NCBI GenBank assembly: GCA_003164305.1
Contig: PLSZ01000256.1
Location: 1 to 7,428, forward strand
Direction: 5' to 3'
Source of the DNA: Acetobacteraceae bacterium
GTDB taxonomy: Bacteria; Pseudomonadota; Alphaproteobacteria; Acetobacterales; Acetobacteraceae
Length of the DNA stretch: 7,428 nucleotides
Shown: one piece after another, positions 6,092-7,428 of the stretch
How the letters are laid out: every line of letters begins with the position of its first letter
Numbering within the stretch: the stretch's first letter is position 1
Position numbers and translations under genes: made by a program
Notes under the pieces: generated by a model
Seen by the model: only the letters and a program-made list of their open reading frames with translations
What the model was told of the DNA's origin: nothing
Databases searched by the model: none

Positions 6092-6736
6092 CTACGGTTC
6101 GGGGCGCGGCACGCCGTCCGGGACGATCATCTGGCCGGTCATCGATGGCAGCGCAAGGATGGCGATCGCGGCGCGCGCCACCGCCGCGGTCTGGTCGTGG
6201 CGTGAAGGTGCCGCCGGCGCGATGCCGTTGACGCGGATACGCGGCGCCAGCGCCAAAGCCATCGCCTGAGTCAGCGTCCACAGTGCCGCCTTCGACAGCG
6301 TGTAGGACACCAGTTGCGCGGTCACGCGCTGGTCCAACAGGTTGATCGCCACGCCCTCATGCGGTGGCGCGAGTGCCTTGGCGAACTGTTGGATCAGCAC
6401 GAAGGGCGCGCGCAGGTTCGTCTCGATGTGCATGTCCCAGGTCGCGCGGGTCGCGTCGTCCCACTGATCGGGTTCCCGCGTGCTGGCGGCGTTGATCAGC
6501 ACGCCGATCGGACCGAGCGCCGCGGTGGCCCGGGCGATCAGTCCGGCGGTCTGGGGTTCGTCGGTCAGGTCGGCGCGCAACGCGACCGTGTGATCGAGCG
6601 TGTCCTCGTCATCCGAGGAATACTGCACCGCGACCGCGAATCCTGCCCGCAGCAGCGCCCTGGCCATCGCGCTTTGCTGCTGACCGCCGGTCACCAGCGC
6701 GGCGCGCGGGATCGAGGCGGGGATCGCCTCGATCAC
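6092..6736 (-). CDS. Short-chain dehydrogenase/reductase, FolM/pteridine-reductase-like
   Basis: This 214-residue protein is a Rossmann-fold NAD(P)H oxidoreductase of the SDR family. It shows TGG at 16-18, a DLT motif at 56-58 (adenine-ring contact), NAAS at 82-85 in place of the usual NNAS/NNAG, N107, YTLSK with catalytic Y145 and K149, RVNGIAP at 168-174 and TGQMIVPDG at 200-208. The usual catalytic serine region reads INLLDQRV, with D135 where pteridine reductases use Asp, so a pterin or dihydrofolate substrate is plausible; its place before folB supports this. The cofactor loop is unusual: QQQSA replaces the common ARRIG. The start is the GTG at 6736, which overlaps the uvrB stop as GTGA and suggests translational coupling; no ATG precedes it usefully. 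The SDR family is firm; the pterin substrate is inferred. Confidence 0.8.
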   Translation of the reverse strand: MIEAIPASIPRAALVTGGQQQSAMARALLRAGFAVAVQYSSDDEDTLDHTVALRADLTDEPQTAGLIARATAALGPIGVLINAASTREPDQWDDATRATWDMHIETNLRAPFVLIQQFAKALAPPHEGVAINLLDQRVTAQLVSYTLSKAALWTLTQAMALALAPRIRVNGIAPAAPSRHDQTAAVARAAIAILALPSMTGQMIVPDGVPRPEP

Positions 6737-7428
6737 GGGCCGCCGCGCCGCATTCCGCCTCGGCCCCCACTGGATCCGCGCCGTTTCGCTGGATCGAAGC
6801 CGCCGCCGCCGGGACCGCCCGGCTCCGGCTTCCAGTCCTTCTTCGGCCGCAGGCTGGAACTGGCGCGCGGCGGCGGTTCCAGGCCGAGATCGAGCGCTTC
6901 CAGGCGCTTGATTTCGTCGCGCAGGCGGGCGGCCTGTTCGAATTCCAGGTCGGCGGCGGCGCCGCGCATGCGTTTCTCCAGGTCGGCGATGGCGGATTTC
7001 AGGTCCTTGCCGACGAATTCGGCGACACCGGAGTCCTTGATCGGAGCGACGGTGACGTAGTCCTGCTCGAACACACTCTCCAGCACCTTGCCGATCTGCT
7101 TGCGGACGGATTGCGGGGTGATGTCGTGGTCTTCGTTCCAGGTGCGCTGTTTGTTGCGGCGGCGTTCGGTTTCCTCGATCGCCGCGCGCAACGAGCGGGT
7201 CATGGTGTCGGCGTAGAGAATAACCCGGCCGTCGATGTTGCGCGCGGCGCGGCCAATGGTCTGGATCAGCGAGGTCTTTGAGCGCAGGAACCCTTCCTTG
7301 TCGGCGTCCAGGATCGCGACAAGCTGGCATTCCGGAATGTCGAGACCTTCGCGCAACAGATTGATCCCGACCAGCACGTCGAACACGCCCAGACGCAAAT
7401 CCCGGATGATCTCGATCCGCTCCAGCGT
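6733..7428 (-). CDS. uvrB: Excinuclease ABC subunit B (UvrB), C-terminal part (5' end outside window)
   Basis: UvrB is the helicase-like damage-verification subunit that receives the lesion from UvrA and recruits UvrC. The last 231 residues are visible, about a third of a normal protein. They contain helicase motif V ([17 protein letters not shown], visible residues 17-33), motif VI (QTIGRAARN, 56-64), the [13 protein letters not shown] segment near 98-110 and the C-terminal UVR helix pair (about 145-178) that binds the matching UvrC domain. After the UVR domain comes a roughly 45-residue tail rich in Gly, Pro, Arg and Ser that ends in GGMRRGGP, longer than in E. coli UvrB and probably disordered. 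The stop overlaps the start of the next gene by four bases, so uvrB, the reductase and folB probably share a transcript that begins outside the window. Confidence 0.96.
   Translation of the reverse strand, partial: TLERIEIIRDLRLGVFDVLVGINLLREGLDIPECQLVAILDADKEGFLRSKTSLIQTIGRAARNIDGRVILYADTMTRSLRAAIEETERRRNKQRTWNEDHDITPQSVRKQIGKVLESVFEQDYVTVAPIKDSGVAEFVGKDLKSAIADLEKRMRGAAADLEFEQAARLRDEIKRLEALDLGLEPPPRASSSLRPKKDWKPEPGGPGGGGFDPAKRRGSSGGRGGMRRGGP

Noticed and set aside
6737..7330. Upstream extension of the reductase reading frame into uvrB, giving about 412 residues
   Set aside because: The upstream portion is Arg/Pro-rich and out of frame with the strong UvrB helicase motifs; SDR homology begins only after the GTG at 6736.

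Overview
The window looks like chromosomal core-genome DNA from a GC-rich alphaproteobacterium, possibly of the Rhodospirillales/Acetobacteraceae kind. Supporting this are an lptD-surA pair with alphaproteobacterial-style motifs, a FolM/PTR1-like reductase with a DQRV motif beside folB, and a non-coding gap carrying DnaA-, IHF- and CtrA-type sites. The taxonomic call rests on remembered family features, not on a search. I see no mobile element, CRISPR array, tRNA or rRNA.

Left part (1-3367, + strand): the 3' part of lptD (outer-membrane LPS assembly barrel; its start lies before the window), then after 16 bases surA (periplasmic chaperone for outer-membrane proteins). Together they form an outer-membrane biogenesis unit. 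The pdxA-ksgA pair that often follows is absent. surA instead meets uvrC tail to tail: the two stop codons abut in one TGATCA, and a strong hairpin lies in the last codons of uvrC.

Middle (3368-5643): uvrC on the - strand, complete, followed by a 383-base gap with no credible gene. The gap holds a G-quadruplex motif near the uvrC start. Further right is an AT-rich stretch with a perfect DnaA box facing a one-mismatch box, a perfect IHF consensus, a perfect CtrA consensus (TTAA-N7-TTAA) and two GANTC sites. This combination resembles a Caulobacter-type chromosomal replication origin and is the most interesting part of the window.

Right part (5644-7428, - strand): the 3' third of uvrB, a short-chain dehydrogenase overlapping it by 4 bases (GTGA), and folB with a strong Shine-Dalgarno sequence. 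These three look like one operon joining nucleotide excision repair to pterin/folate metabolism, with uvrC just beyond the putative origin.
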